The translations under genes were made by a program, and so were the position numbers. DNA of 64,000 nt from Fructobacillus broussonetiae. Its GTDB lineage: Bacteria > Bacillota > Bacilli > Lactobacillales > Lactobacillaceae. The stretch spans positions 111,179 to 175,178 of the forward strand of contig NZ_JAAMFK010000004.1 of assembly GCF_018437275.1 (NCBI RefSeq), read 5' to 3'. Of this stretch, positions 1-7,836 are shown piece by piece. The notes below the pieces were generated by a model. The model had not been told where the DNA came from, did no database searches, and worked only from the letters and a program-made list of their open reading frames with translations. Position 1 is the first letter of the stretch, and the number at the start of each line of letters is the position of its first letter.

Positions 1-1519
1 TAATCAAATCACCGGATTCGCGCATGTAAACGAAACCACGGGAGAGGATGTCTGGGCCAGAAAGGATTTCCTTTTTCTTCAGGTCGATGGTTGCCGTCAC
101 GATAACCAAGCCGTCTTGTGACAGCTTCAATCGATCGTGCAAGACAACGGAACCGATATCACCGATACCAGAACCATCAATGTATGTGTCTTCCGCAGGG
201 AAGTGACCGGCCAAGCGTGGTTCGTTTACGCCGTCGAAGGCCAAAACGTCACCGTTTTCTTGGATGAAGGTGTTTTCCTTTGGAATGTCTAATTCTTCAG
301 CCAATCCGGCGTGAACCTTCAACATGCGGAACTCACCGTGGACGGGCATGAAGTACTTAGGCTTCATGAGTGAAAGCATCAACTTCTGTTCTTCTTGGCC
401 ACCGTGACCAGAAGTGTGAATGTTGTTTAACTTTCCGTGGATGACGTTTGCGCCACCTTCTTCCAACTTGTTAATCACGGCGTTAACAGATGCCGTGTTA
501 CCAGGAATTGGAGAAGATGAGAAGATGACGTTATCCTTTGGCTTCAAACGCACTTGCTTGTGCGTACCGTTGGCGATTCGAGCCAAGGCAGCCATTGATT
601 CACCCTGAGAACCAGTTGACATAATCAAGAGTTCATCATCTGGGATGTTCTTGATTTGAGACTGTTCAATCAAGGCGTCTTCGGGGATATCTAAGTATCC
701 CAGGGCACGACCATTTGTGATGGCCGATTCCATTGAACGACCGAAAACCGCAATCTTACGACCGTTTGCAATGGCAGCGTCCGTTGCCATCTTAATCCGG
801 TTCATGTTGGAAGCGAAAGTAGCAAAGATGATTCGTCCGTGCTTCAATTGCTTGAACAACTTATCAACCGTCTTTTGAACCCACGCTTCGGATTTTGTCC
901 ATTCAGGACGTTCCGCGTTGGTTGAATCGGACATTAAGAGCAAGACACCTTCTTCACCGATGCGAGCCATTGACCAGAGGTTTGGCTTTTGCTTCGTGGT
1001 AGGGGTCAAATCAAACTTAAAGTCACCGGTTTCAACGATTGTTCCAACGGGTGTCTTGATGGCAATTCCAAAGACGTCAGGAATTGAGTGGGTTGTTCGG
1101 AAGAATTCAGCAGAAGTCTTACCGAAGTCCACCACGGAACCGTCTGTGATTTCGTGGAGCTCCACCCGGTTTAACATTTGCTTTTCTTCCAACTTGTTGC
1201 GGATCAAAGCCATTGCTAATGGACCCGCGTAAACCGGCACGTTAACTGCTTGTAAGAAATAAGCAATCGCACCAATGTGGTCTTCGTGTCCGTGGGTGAT
1301 GACAAGGCCTTTGACCTTGTCGATGTTTTCGACTAAGTACGAGTAGTCGGGGATGACGTAGTCAATCCCTAAAAGGGAGTCTTCCGGGAACTTGATACCG
1401 GCATCGACAATGATGATTTCATCTTGGTATTCGATACCGTAGGTGTTCTTCCCGATTTCGCCTAGACCACCAAGGGCGTAAACCGCAACTTCGTTGGGCT
1501 TGATGTCAACTTTATCCAT
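1..1519 (-). CDS. rnjA: Ribonuclease J1, C-terminus outside window
   Basis: Metallo-beta-lactamase/beta-CASP RNase that acts as 5'-3' exonuclease and endonuclease in mRNA turnover and rRNA maturation in the cytoplasm. The minus-strand reading frame starts at 1519 (MDKVDIKPNEV). It shows LGGLGEIGKN near the N-terminus, the zinc motif THGHEDHIG at about residue 75, the TGDFKFD stretch and the beta-CASP motif VHGEFRML. About 506 codons are present; the family is about 555 residues, so roughly the last 50 lie beyond position 1. It follows rpoY by only 6 nt, the conserved rpoY-rnjA operon. Identification is firm; the missing end is only due to the window edge. Confidence 0.96.
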   Translation of the reverse strand, partial: MDKVDIKPNEVAVYALGGLGEIGKNTYGIEYQDEIIIVDAGIKFPEDSLLGIDYVIPDYSYLVENIDKVKGLVITHGHEDHIGAIAYFLQAVNVPVYAGPLAMALIRNKLEEKQMLNRVELHEITDGSVVDFGKTSAEFFRTTHSIPDVFGIAIKTPVGTIVETGDFKFDLTPTTKQKPNLWSMARIGEEGVLLLMSDSTNAERPEWTKSEAWVQKTVDKLFKQLKHGRIIFATFASNMNRIKMATDAAIANGRKIAVFGRSMESAITNGRALGYLDIPEDALIEQSQIKNIPDDELLIMSTGSQGESMAALARIANGTHKQVRLKPKDNVIFSSSPIPGNTASVNAVINKLEEGGANVIHGKLNNIHTSGHGGQEEQKLMLSLMKPKYFMPVHGEFRMLKVHAGLAEELDIPKENTFIQENGDVLAFDGVNEPRLAGHFPAEDTYIDGSGIGDIGSVVLHDRLKLSQDGLVIVTATIDLKKKEILSGPDILSRGFVYMRESGDLI

Positions 1520-1525
1520 GAAGAA

Positions 1526-1741
1526 TTAAAAAGTCGTGATTGAGAATTCTGGATCAGCCTGTTCGTACACCAGTGCTGCGTCAGAGAGTTCTTCAACCGT
1601 TTCGATGTTGTAGTTCTTGTTGTTCTTTTGAACCATTGCGTATGCGTCGGCGTGGTTGTCAGCCTCTACGTAGAAAGATTGCGTGAATTCACGCTTTGGG
1701 TTCTTATCCATACTGTCTTGATAATAAACTTTAAAGACCAT
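1526..1741 (-). CDS. rpoY: RNA polymerase epsilon subunit
   Basis: A 71-residue protein starting MVFKVYYQDSMDKNPKRE and ending in an acidic tail (YEQADPEFSITTF). Length, N-terminal motif and position directly before rnjA match RpoY (YkzG, DUF1447), the small auxiliary subunit of Firmicutes RNA polymerase. The start is set by an AGGAG Shine-Dalgarno 8 nt upstream. The leader has an extended -10 (TGCTAAAAT) in the divergent region shared with efp. Transcription with rnjA is inferred from the 6-nt gap. Confidence 0.93.
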   Translation of the reverse strand: MVFKVYYQDSMDKNPKREFTQSFYVEADNHADAYAMVQKNNKNYNIETVEELSDAALVYEQADPEFSITTF

Positions 1742-1890
1742 GTTGTTTTCTCCTAAAATCTGTTCTTTTATTTTGTCACGAATCGAAAACCTTAACTGCT
1801 ATTTTAGCATATATAGAAAGGAGTGACGACTTTTATTAGACGAAATTAGGCGAAAAATTCGCAAGAGAACCGTGCGGACGAGCATTTTTT

Positions 1891-1900
1891 TTGCTATAAT
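1891..1900 (+). promoter_or_regulatory. Extended -10 promoter of efp
   Basis: TGCTATAAT sits about 36 nt before the efp start. No good -35 hexamer is visible at 17 nt, which fits an extended -10 promoter. The 1742-1935 gap is divergent and also holds the rpoY promoter on the other strand. Confidence 0.6.
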
Positions 1901-1935
1901 ATTCAGTAATCAAGAATAAACGAGGGATATGCTTT

Positions 1936-2496
1936 ATGGCAATCGGAATGAACGATTTGAAAACAGGTTTGACAATTGAGTACTCAAACTCAATCTGGCG
2001 TGTATTGGAATTCCAACACGTTAAGCCTGGTAAGGGAGCGGCCTTTGTCCGCTCAAAGTTGAAGAACTTGCGTACGGGAGCGGTGAACGAAGTAACGTTC
2101 CGTCCTGGTGATAAGTTTGAAACTGCTGAAATTACGACTCGTCCAATGTCATACTTGTACGCCGAAAACGACGGACGAGTATTCATGGACACGGAAACGT
2201 TTGAACAGATCAACATCCCTGATTCAAACTTGCAAAACGCCTTGAAGTACATGCTTGAAGGTATGGAAGTGAAGATCACGATGTACGGTTCAGAAGTGCT
2301 CGGCGCTGACTTGCCTGTTTCTGTTACTTTGAAGGTTGAAGAAACACAACCAGGTATCAAGGGTGCTACTGCAACGGGTTCTGGTAAGCCAGCCGTTGTT
2401 GAAACGGGTGCTACGATCACTGTTCCTGACTTCGTTAACGAAGGTGACATGATCATCGTTAACACGGAAGACGGATCATACAAGGGTCGCGCCTAA
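1936..2496 (+). CDS. efp: Translation elongation factor P
   Basis: EF-P binds between the P and E sites of the ribosome and relieves stalling at polyproline stretches. The 186-residue product is full length, with the KOW-like N-domain ([31 protein letters not shown]), the OB domains and the C-terminal signature DGSYKGRA. The modified-loop region reads KPGKGAAF, with Lys at the position modified in other species. The start has a GAGGG Shine-Dalgarno. It is monocistronic or weakly linked to the next gene, because a terminator hairpin follows. A 215-residue antisense frame here is only a shadow. Confidence 0.97.
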   Translation: MAIGMNDLKTGLTIEYSNSIWRVLEFQHVKPGKGAAFVRSKLKNLRTGAVNEVTFRPGDKFETAEITTRPMSYLYAENDGRVFMDTETFEQINIPDSNLQNALKYMLEGMEVKITMYGSEVLGADLPVSVTLKVEETQPGIKGATATGSGKPAVVETGATITVPDFVNEGDMIIVNTEDGSYKGRA

Positions 2497-2502
2497 TGTA
2501 TT

Positions 2503-2539
2503 GACTGCTTTCCTTACGGTAAGCAGTCTTTTGTCTTTT
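2503..2539 (+). terminator. Rho-independent terminator after efp
   Basis: GACTGCTT pairs with AAGCAGTC, followed by TTTTGTCTTTT. Confidence 0.75.
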
Positions 2540-2586
2540 GTAAGACTGGATTTAAAACGCAAACTGGTCATAGAGGAGGAAAGCCG

Positions 2587-3051
2587 ATGGCAAAGTCCAA
2601 CGATTTGATGAACAAGAACTTTTTATTAACCAAAGAAGAAATGGCTGACGGGCAAATGCTCGTTTCAAAGTCTGCCTTGGAAGCAGTTGCTTCCTCAGCT
2701 GCTTTGGGTGTTAAGGGCGTTGTTGCGATGCAAGAAAACGTCTACGACCACTTGCCAAAGTACTTGACCAAGGTCGCTGGTGCAATGCCTAAGGCTTCCG
2801 GTGTTTCCTTGAAGCAAGAAGACGGTGAAGTCTACGTTGACATGGCCGTTGTCCTTGAATTCGGTGCCATCATTCCAAAGGTAGCCTTTGCTGTACAACA
2901 AGCTGTGAAGACGGACTTGGCCAACTTGGCAGGATTGACGGTTAATACGGTAAACGTAACGGTTTCAAGCCTTGTGCCTGACGATGATCACCAAAACATC
3001 GATCCGGAACACCTTTTTGATCAAAGCAAGCAAAAGGAGCCTGCGAAATGA
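2587..3051 (+). CDS. Asp23/Gls24 family envelope-stress protein (YqhY-like)
   Basis: A 154-residue protein of the Asp23/Gls24 family (DUF322). These proteins associate with the membrane and are linked to envelope stress and to fatty-acid synthesis control (YqhY). Visible family features are SKSALEAVASSAALGVKGVVAM, the VYVDMAVVLEFGAIIPKVA strand and the VNTVNVTVSSLV segment. A strong GAGGAGG Shine-Dalgarno fixes the start. It overlaps nusB by 4 nt (ATGA), the common yqhY-nusB arrangement. The C-terminal tail is acidic, then basic, and variable. The family is certain; the exact subfamily is inferred from the neighbour. Confidence 0.9.
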   Translation: MAKSNDLMNKNFLLTKEEMADGQMLVSKSALEAVASSAALGVKGVVAMQENVYDHLPKYLTKVAGAMPKASGVSLKQEDGEVYVDMAVVLEFGAIIPKVAFAVQQAVKTDLANLAGLTVNTVNVTVSSLVPDDDHQNIDPEHLFDQSKQKEPAK

Positions 3052-3458
3052 CCCAACTGTCACGACACGAGGAGCGACAGGCAGCCTTGCAAATTCTCTT
3101 TGCATCGCTAAACGATGTTCCTGACGATAATAAGTTAGACTTGGACTACGACCTCGTGGTTCAAAACAACGAGTACCAAGCCTTTTTGCCACAGTTGGTA
3201 AACGGGGTCTTGGCTTCCCGCAAGGAATTGGACGAAAACTTGGCCAAGCACCTTGCAACGGGATGGAAGCTCGATCGAATTGCCCGGGTTAACCTGGCAA
3301 TTTTGCGAATTGCAGCCTATGAATTAACTTTGCCAGAACCGACCCCTTACAAGGTTGTGGTCGACGAAGCAGTTGAATTGGCTAAGGAATTCTCAACGCG
3401 AGAAGACGCTGCTTTTGTTAACGGAGTCTTAAAGAATTACGCTCCAGACAACGCTTAA
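3048..3458 (+). CDS. nusB: Transcription antitermination factor NusB
   Basis: NusB binds boxA RNA with NusE (S10) and supports antitermination of rRNA operons. The 136-residue product has the typical start SRHEERQAALQILFA and C-terminal signature VVDEAVELAKEFSTREDAAFVNGVLKN. It is translationally coupled to the Asp23-like gene (ATGA) and ends just before a strong terminator. Length is normal. Confidence 0.96.
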   Translation: MTQLSRHEERQAALQILFASLNDVPDDNKLDLDYDLVVQNNEYQAFLPQLVNGVLASRKELDENLAKHLATGWKLDRIARVNLAILRIAAYELTLPEPTPYKVVVDEAVELAKEFSTREDAAFVNGVLKNYAPDNA

Positions 3459-3467
3459 GTATCTTTT

Positions 3468-3497
3468 GGACTAACCCCCGGTTAGTCCTTTTTCTTT
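3468..3497 (+). terminator. Terminator after nusB
   Basis: Perfect 9-bp stem GGACTAACC/GGTTAGTCC with a CCC loop and a T-rich tail. Confidence 0.9.
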
Positions 3498-3520
3498 ACC
3501 GTGTAAAAAGCGTCCTGTGC

Positions 3521-3526
3521 TAAAAT
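3521..3526 (+). promoter_or_regulatory. Extended -10 promoter for tatD-rnmV-rsmA
   Basis: TGCTAAAAT lies about 25 nt before the tatD start, directly after the nusB terminator. No convincing -35 is visible. Confidence 0.5.
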
Positions 3527-3550
3527 AAGACAAGATAAAAGGAGATTTCA

Positions 3551-4345
3551 ATGGCTATCTACGACCCAAGAAAACAACCAAGCCCAAGCTTTGATACGCA
3601 CAATCATCTTAATGACGATGCGTTGTACTTTGACGTACCAGCTTACCTTGGTCGCGCCCATGAATTTCAAGTTCTTGAAATGAACGTTGTGGGCTGCGAA
3701 AAGGAAGGTAACGAGCGGGCAATCAAACTAGCTGAAGAAAACGAAGGTGTGAACGCCATCATTGGATACCAGCCCGAAGATGCTCCAAAATTTGACGACG
3801 AAGCCTTAAAGACCTTAAAGGAACAAATCAAGAATCCCGTCGTTGTCGGAATCGGTGAAACTGGTCTTGACTATCACTGGGATACGGATCGTGACGCGCA
3901 GATGAAGGCTTTTTACGCCCAAATCGAACTCGCCAAGGAGTCTGGACTACCATTGATTATTCACAACCGTGAAGCCTTTGACGATGTTTACCGCATCTTG
4001 AAGGAGTCGGGCTTGAAGAAGGTTATCATCCATTCCTTCTCTGGTACGCCAGAACAAGCAAAAGCCTTTGCTGACCTGGGTTACTACGTTTCCTTCTCTG
4101 GCGTTGCCACCTTTAAGAAGGCCGAAGAGGTTCGTGAAGCGGCTAAGGTTGTGCCGCTCGACCACATTTTGACCGAGACGGACGCCCCATACTTGGCACC
4201 AACGCCAAACCGTGGGAAGACGAACGAACCTGCTTGGGTGAAGTACGTGGTCGACTCATTGGCTGAGACACTCGGTATGAATCGCGATGAATTCGCCGAC
4301 CAAACGGTTAAGAACGCACACCGCGCTTTTTTGAACCATGACTAA
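3551..4345 (+). CDS. tatD: TatD family metal-dependent hydrolase
   Basis: TIM-barrel metallohydrolase of the TatD/YabD family (3'-5' DNA exonuclease or deoxyribonuclease in studied members). Metal-binding motifs are in order: FDTHNHLN (about residue 14), GIGETGLDYHW, PLIIHNREA, VIIHSFSG and LTETDAPYLAP. The 264-residue length is normal. It starts 4 nt after an AAAGGAGATT Shine-Dalgarno region. It overlaps rnmV by 8 nt, matching the widespread tatD-rnmV-rsmA order, so co-transcription is likely. Confidence 0.94.
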   Translation: MAIYDPRKQPSPSFDTHNHLNDDALYFDVPAYLGRAHEFQVLEMNVVGCEKEGNERAIKLAEENEGVNAIIGYQPEDAPKFDDEALKTLKEQIKNPVVVGIGETGLDYHWDTDRDAQMKAFYAQIELAKESGLPLIIHNREAFDDVYRILKESGLKKVIIHSFSGTPEQAKAFADLGYYVSFSGVATFKKAEEVREAAKVVPLDHILTETDAPYLAPTPNRGKTNEPAWVKYVVDSLAETLGMNRDEFADQTVKNAHRAFLNHD

Positions 4346-4952
4346 GGGCTCTGGTGCACAATCCAGTGCTTCTGCTTTGCCGGTGATTAAGGCGGCTGTT
4401 GTTGTCGAAGGTTGGTCGGACACGCAGCGTTTGGCGCTCGCCGTTTCTTGCGACACCATTGAGACCCGGGGGTCGGCGCTTGAAAAGCCGGTACTCGATC
4501 AGATTAAACGGGCCCAAGAGGAACGGGGCGTCATCGTCTTGACCGATCCAGACTTCAACGGGAATCGCTTACGAAACTTGATTTTGAAAGCGGTGCCCGA
4601 GGTAACGCTCGCTTCGATTTCAAAGGATGAGGGACGAGCCGACCGCGATAATCCGCACAAGTCTCTTGGAATCGAACACGCCTCTGTTGAAACGCTGCGT
4701 GCGGTGTTGCTTGACGCCGATGAACAGGCGGGAAAAGTTCGCCCGGTTTCAGATATTGACCGGGACTTTCTCTTTGAACTCGGTTTGCTTGGGTCGGGGG
4801 ATGCCAAGAAAAAGCGTGAACGAATCGGGAACGCTTTGTCTTTTGGCTATGCCAACGGAAAGCAGCTACTGAGCCGATTGACCGCACTCGGTTACCAAAA
4901 AGAAGACGTATTAAACGCATTAAAAGGAGGCCAACATGGCCAAAACAATTGA
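4338..4952 (+). CDS. rnmV: Ribonuclease M5 (5S rRNA maturase)
   Basis: Toprim-domain endonuclease that matures 5S rRNA in Gram-positive bacteria. Toprim motifs are visible: VVVEGWSDTQRL (the catalytic Glu), VIVLTDPDFNGNRLR (the DxD-type loop) and LGIEHASVETLRAVL. The N-terminus has about 15 extra residues (MTKGSGAQSSASALP) compared with the usual start just before the first strand. No better internal ATG exists, so the start overlapping tatD is kept. It overlaps rsmA by 17 nt. The VVVEGWSD motif departs slightly from the usual VEGKDD. Confidence 0.93.
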   Translation: MTKGSGAQSSASALPVIKAAVVVEGWSDTQRLALAVSCDTIETRGSALEKPVLDQIKRAQEERGVIVLTDPDFNGNRLRNLILKAVPEVTLASISKDEGRADRDNPHKSLGIEHASVETLRAVLLDADEQAGKVRPVSDIDRDFLFELGLLGSGDAKKKRERIGNALSFGYANGKQLLSRLTALGYQKEDVLNALKGGQHGQNN

Positions 4953-5826
4953 TATTGCCAGTCCAGCCCGGACTCAGGCAATCTTGAATCAGTACGGTTT
5001 GCGTGCAAAGAAGAAGTTCGGTCAGAACTTCTTAACGGATGGCAACATTTTGTCTGGCATCGTTGATGCTGCAAACCTAACAAAAGAAGATCACGTCGTT
5101 GAAATTGGACCGGGTATCGGAGGGTTGACGGAATACTTGGCACGCGCTGCAAAGGACGTTTTGGCCTTTGAAATCGATTCCGATATGGTGAAGGTGTTGT
5201 CCGAAACGCTTGCGCCATACGACAACGTCGAAGTTCGCGAACAAGACGTTTTGGAAGCGGACTTGAAGACGGTCTTTGCTGAGACCTTTGGCGAAGGCGA
5301 ACCGGTCAAGGTTGTGGCCAACCTGCCATACTACATCACGACGCCAATTCTGCTCGCCCTCTTACAAGCAGGTTTCAACTGGCAACAGCTCGTCGTTATG
5401 ATGCAAAAGGAAGTGGCCGATCGCTTAGCTGCTAAGCCGGGAACCAAGGAATACGGTGTCTTAACCGTGATGCTGGATTATTACGCTCAGGTTGAAACGG
5501 CCTTAAAGGTTCCTGCAGCTGCCTTTAACCCAGCACCAAACGTTGACTCTGCCGTCGTTTCTTTGACACCAAAGCCAGCAGAACGTCCGGTTGAAAAGCC
5601 AGCCAAGCTTTTCTCACTTGTGAAATCTTGCTTTGCGCACCGCCGGAAGTCCTTATGGAATAATCTGACCCAGCGTTTTGGTAAGGAAGAGGAAACGAAG
5701 GATAAGCTCCACGCTGCATTGGACGAAGCCGGCATCGATCAAGGAATCCGGGCCGAACGCTTGACACTAGGCGAATTTACGGACTTGTTCTTGGCTCTCC
5801 AAAAACATGGTGTTTATGACATCTAA
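4936..5826 (+). CDS. rsmA: 16S rRNA dimethyladenosine transferase RsmA (KsgA)
   Basis: Dimethylates two adenines in the 3' hairpin of 16S rRNA using SAM. The sequence shows KKFGQNFLTD, the SAM motif VVEIGPGIGGLTEYL, AFEIDSDM, the catalytic NLPYYIT motif (about residue 128) and NPAPNVDSAVV. Length of 296 is normal. An AAAAGGAGG Shine-Dalgarno lies inside the rnmV end and fixes the start at 4936. Confidence 0.97.
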   Translation: MAKTIDIASPARTQAILNQYGLRAKKKFGQNFLTDGNILSGIVDAANLTKEDHVVEIGPGIGGLTEYLARAAKDVLAFEIDSDMVKVLSETLAPYDNVEVREQDVLEADLKTVFAETFGEGEPVKVVANLPYYITTPILLALLQAGFNWQQLVVMMQKEVADRLAAKPGTKEYGVLTVMLDYYAQVETALKVPAAAFNPAPNVDSAVVSLTPKPAERPVEKPAKLFSLVKSCFAHRRKSLWNNLTQRFGKEEETKDKLHAALDEAGIDQGIRAERLTLGEFTDLFLALQKHGVYDI

Positions 5827-5864
5827 CCGTAACAAACGACACGTTTGTGACACATTGTTAGTTA

Positions 5865-5893
5865 TTGAACAATTTCACAAAATGAGTTATAAT
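5865..5893 (+). promoter_or_regulatory. Sigma-A promoter of veg
   Basis: TTGAAC, a 17-nt spacer, then TATAAT: a near-consensus promoter about 32 nt upstream of the veg start. Strong veg transcription is known in Bacillus. Confidence 0.85.
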
Positions 5894-5924
5894 TAGTTTT
5901 GTCTAATTGAGAAAGGCGGTTTAC

Positions 5925-6155
5925 ATGTCAACCTTAGAGGATATTAAAGCACGTTTAGACGCGCACATTGGAGAGACAGTTACGGTAGTTTCACAGGCTG
6001 GCCGCAAAAAATATACAGAACGTTCTGGGATCTTACGTTCAACATTTCCATCATTATTCGTGGTAGAACTGGACGAAGAGGCCCAGTTCAAACAAGCATC
6101 GTACTCATACACGGACGTCTTGACGAAGACGGTTGATGTTAACTTTGCTGACTAA
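5925..6155 (+). CDS. veg: Veg family protein
   Basis: A 76-residue small protein with family features STLEDIKARLDAHIGETVTV, GRKKYTERSGILRSTFPSLFVVELD and YSYTDVLTKTVDVNF. Veg promotes biofilm matrix gene expression in B. subtilis; its molecular action is unclear. The start is set at 5925 because GAAAGGCGG lies 4-12 nt upstream. An upstream TTG at 5907 would add MRKAVY and has no Shine-Dalgarno. It sits after rsmA as in Bacillus and is bounded by its own promoter and terminator. Confidence 0.93.
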   Translation: MSTLEDIKARLDAHIGETVTVVSQAGRKKYTERSGILRSTFPSLFVVELDEEAQFKQASYSYTDVLTKTVDVNFAD

Positions 6156-6164
6156 TGTAAAAAA

Positions 6165-6186
6165 AGGCCCGACCGGGCCTTTTTTT
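6165..6186 (+). terminator. Terminator after veg
   Basis: AGGCCC-GACC-GGGCCT stem-loop followed by seven T. Confidence 0.9.
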
Positions 6187-6216
6187 ATTCGACAGATTAA
6201 TTGAAAAGGTATTGAT

Positions 6217-6930
6217 ATGCAAAACCAAATCTCAGTACAACACTACGTGGCGGCCTTTGGAAAGCGCGTCATCTTAAAGGATGTGTCCTTTTCCATTCCG
6301 AGCGGTCAATTAACCGTTGTCCTAGGGGAAAACGGCGCTGGAAAGACGACCTTAATCAAGGCCATCCTGAATGCTTACTTGCAACCGAAGTCTGCGGCTG
6401 ACGAGGTAAATGGAATTGAAGTATCCACTAAAAAGCTTGCTTACGTACCACAGTTTCGTGATCTCGGCAGCGACTACCCACTTTCACTTGCGGCCTTTGT
6501 CGGTCTTGCCATTCGTCAGAAGGGGTGGCCGTTTTTAACAAAGAAAGAAAAGGGGCGCGTGCAAGAAGCACTTGCACTTGTTGATCTCACTGATCTCAAG
6601 GACCTACCGCTTTCAAAGGCATCGGGGGGTCAAAAGCAACGTGCCTACATTGCCCAAGCACTTGCACAAAATCCCGACTTGCTCATTTTGGATGAGCCAA
6701 CCGCCGCACTTGACGCCAAGCATAGCCAAGAAGTTGTAAGCCAAATCCGAAACGCTCAGCAAAAGAAGGGGATGGGGGTACTCTGGATTTCCCACGATAC
6801 CAGTTGGGTTAAGGATTTCTCTGACAACTACCTCTGGCTTCACGATGGCCAAGCGGAATTTGGCTCTGTCGACTCACTGCCAGACGCTGCCCGTTCGATC
6901 CACCAAGAGGAGGTAAACGATGTTAACTGA
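6217..6930 (+). CDS. Metal ABC transporter ATP-binding protein (ZnuC-type)
   Basis: ATPase of a class 3 (zinc/manganese) ABC importer. Walker A GENGAGKTT is at about residue 38, the signature is a variant ASGGQKQR instead of LSGGQ, Walker B is LLILDEPTAALD and the H-loop is WISHD. The 237-residue length is normal. It overlaps the permease gene by 11 nt. No substrate-binding lipoprotein is adjacent, so the metal cannot be decided; zinc or manganese is inferred from the permease family. Confidence 0.9.
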   Translation: MQNQISVQHYVAAFGKRVILKDVSFSIPSGQLTVVLGENGAGKTTLIKAILNAYLQPKSAADEVNGIEVSTKKLAYVPQFRDLGSDYPLSLAAFVGLAIRQKGWPFLTKKEKGRVQEALALVDLTDLKDLPLSKASGGQKQRAYIAQALAQNPDLLILDEPTAALDAKHSQEVVSQIRNAQQKKGMGVLWISHDTSWVKDFSDNYLWLHDGQAEFGSVDSLPDAARSIHQEEVNDVN

Positions 6931-7708
6931 AGCCTACATGCAACACGCCTTCCTCGCAGGGACCATCATCGCCGTTGTTTCGGCCTTGGTCGGAACCTTC
7001 GTCGTGGCTCGTTCTTACAACTTTTTGACCCACTCGCTTTCTGAAATCGCCTTCGCTGGTGCAGCATTGGGCTTCTGGCTCGGCTTTGCGCCCTTACTCG
7101 GAATGATGATTGCGACAGCTTCTTCCGCCCTTGCCATCGGTGCTTTGGAAAACGCCAAGGTAAAGTCCGACAACGTGACCTCCGCTATCTCTGCGATGGC
7201 CATCGGCCTTGGAATCCTTTTCCTCGCATTGGGGAATTCCTCCTCAACGGCTGCGACTGGCATTCTTTTTGGATCTGTTTTGGGTATCTCCATGGGCGAC
7301 ATTGCGCTCCTCGCACTCATGGCAGCTGTCGTCATCGGGCTCATCTTCATCTTGTTCCGGCCTTTGTCACTCTTGGCCTTTGATGAAGCGGGGCTGCTCT
7401 TGTCCGAACGGAAAAAGGGCCTCCTCCGGGTTGCCTTTCTCTTAATCATGGCCCTGTCCGTTGCGATTTCATCCCAATTGGTTGGATCGCTGTTGATCTT
7501 CGTTTTGGTGACACTTCCAGCTGCTTCCGCTCGAACTTATCAAAAGTCAGTGGCGGGCCTGATTGCTTTGGCAGTGTTCTTCGCACTCTTTGGAACTTGG
7601 GCTGGATTAGCTTTGGCCTATCTCACCAACTTGCCAACATCAGTTTTCATCGCGTTGATTGAAGTCGCTATCTACTTGCTTTCACTAGCTTTAGCCAAGT
7701 TGGACTAA
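6920..7708 (+). CDS. Metal ABC transporter permease (ABC-3 family, ZnuB-type)
   Basis: A 262-residue integral membrane protein with about eight hydrophobic segments, starting HAFLAGTIIAVVSALVGTFV. The LPAASARTYQKSV stretch and the late Ala-rich helices are typical of the ABC-3 (ZnuB/MntB/TroC) permeases. It is translationally coupled to the ATPase. The binding-protein gene must be elsewhere. A PurBox/hairpin lies just downstream and may also act as its terminator. Confidence 0.9.
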   Translation: MLTEAYMQHAFLAGTIIAVVSALVGTFVVARSYNFLTHSLSEIAFAGAALGFWLGFAPLLGMMIATASSALAIGALENAKVKSDNVTSAISAMAIGLGILFLALGNSSSTAATGILFGSVLGISMGDIALLALMAAVVIGLIFILFRPLSLLAFDEAGLLLSERKKGLLRVAFLLIMALSVAISSQLVGSLLIFVLVTLPAASARTYQKSVAGLIALAVFFALFGTWAGLALAYLTNLPTSVFIALIEVAIYLLSLALAKLD

Positions 7709-7745
7709 GCGCAAACGTAACAAATATTTCAAGTCTCAAAAGGCG

Positions 7746-7758
7746 AATGTTCGCTTTT
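7746..7758 (-). promoter_or_regulatory. PurBox in purR promoter
   Basis: The minus-strand reading AAAAGCGAACATT matches the PurR box AWWWCCGAACWWT at 12 of 13 positions. It overlaps the -35 area of an extended -10 promoter (TGCTATAAT ending 7781). The surrounding GCGA-ATGT-TCGC plus T-run may also terminate transcription from the ABC operon. Autoregulation of purR is inferred. Confidence 0.65.
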
Positions 7759-7811
7759 TGGGGCTTTTTTTATGCTATAATTGTTTGGATATTTTGTTTA
7801 ATTAAAGGAGG

Positions 7812-7825
7812 CGGGCGCAAGCTCG
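7812..7825 (+). promoter_or_regulatory. Hairpin between Shine-Dalgarno and purR start
   Basis: AAAGGAGG (7804-7811) is 25 nt from the only plausible start codon. In between, CGGGC-GCAA-GCTCG can form a 5-bp stem with a GNRA tetraloop. Without the hairpin the gap is 11 nt. This supports the start at 7837. Confidence 0.55.
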
Positions 7826-7836
7826 ACGACCCAAAT

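Noticed and set aside
1836..2483. 215-codon antisense ORF over efp
   Set aside because: It is a shadow of efp, whose protein is fully conserved; the antisense product has no recognisable features and no Shine-Dalgarno.
7747..7836. Longer N-terminus for PurR
   Set aside because: It would translate through the PurBox and the -10 promoter and give a hydrophobic stretch absent from PurR proteins.
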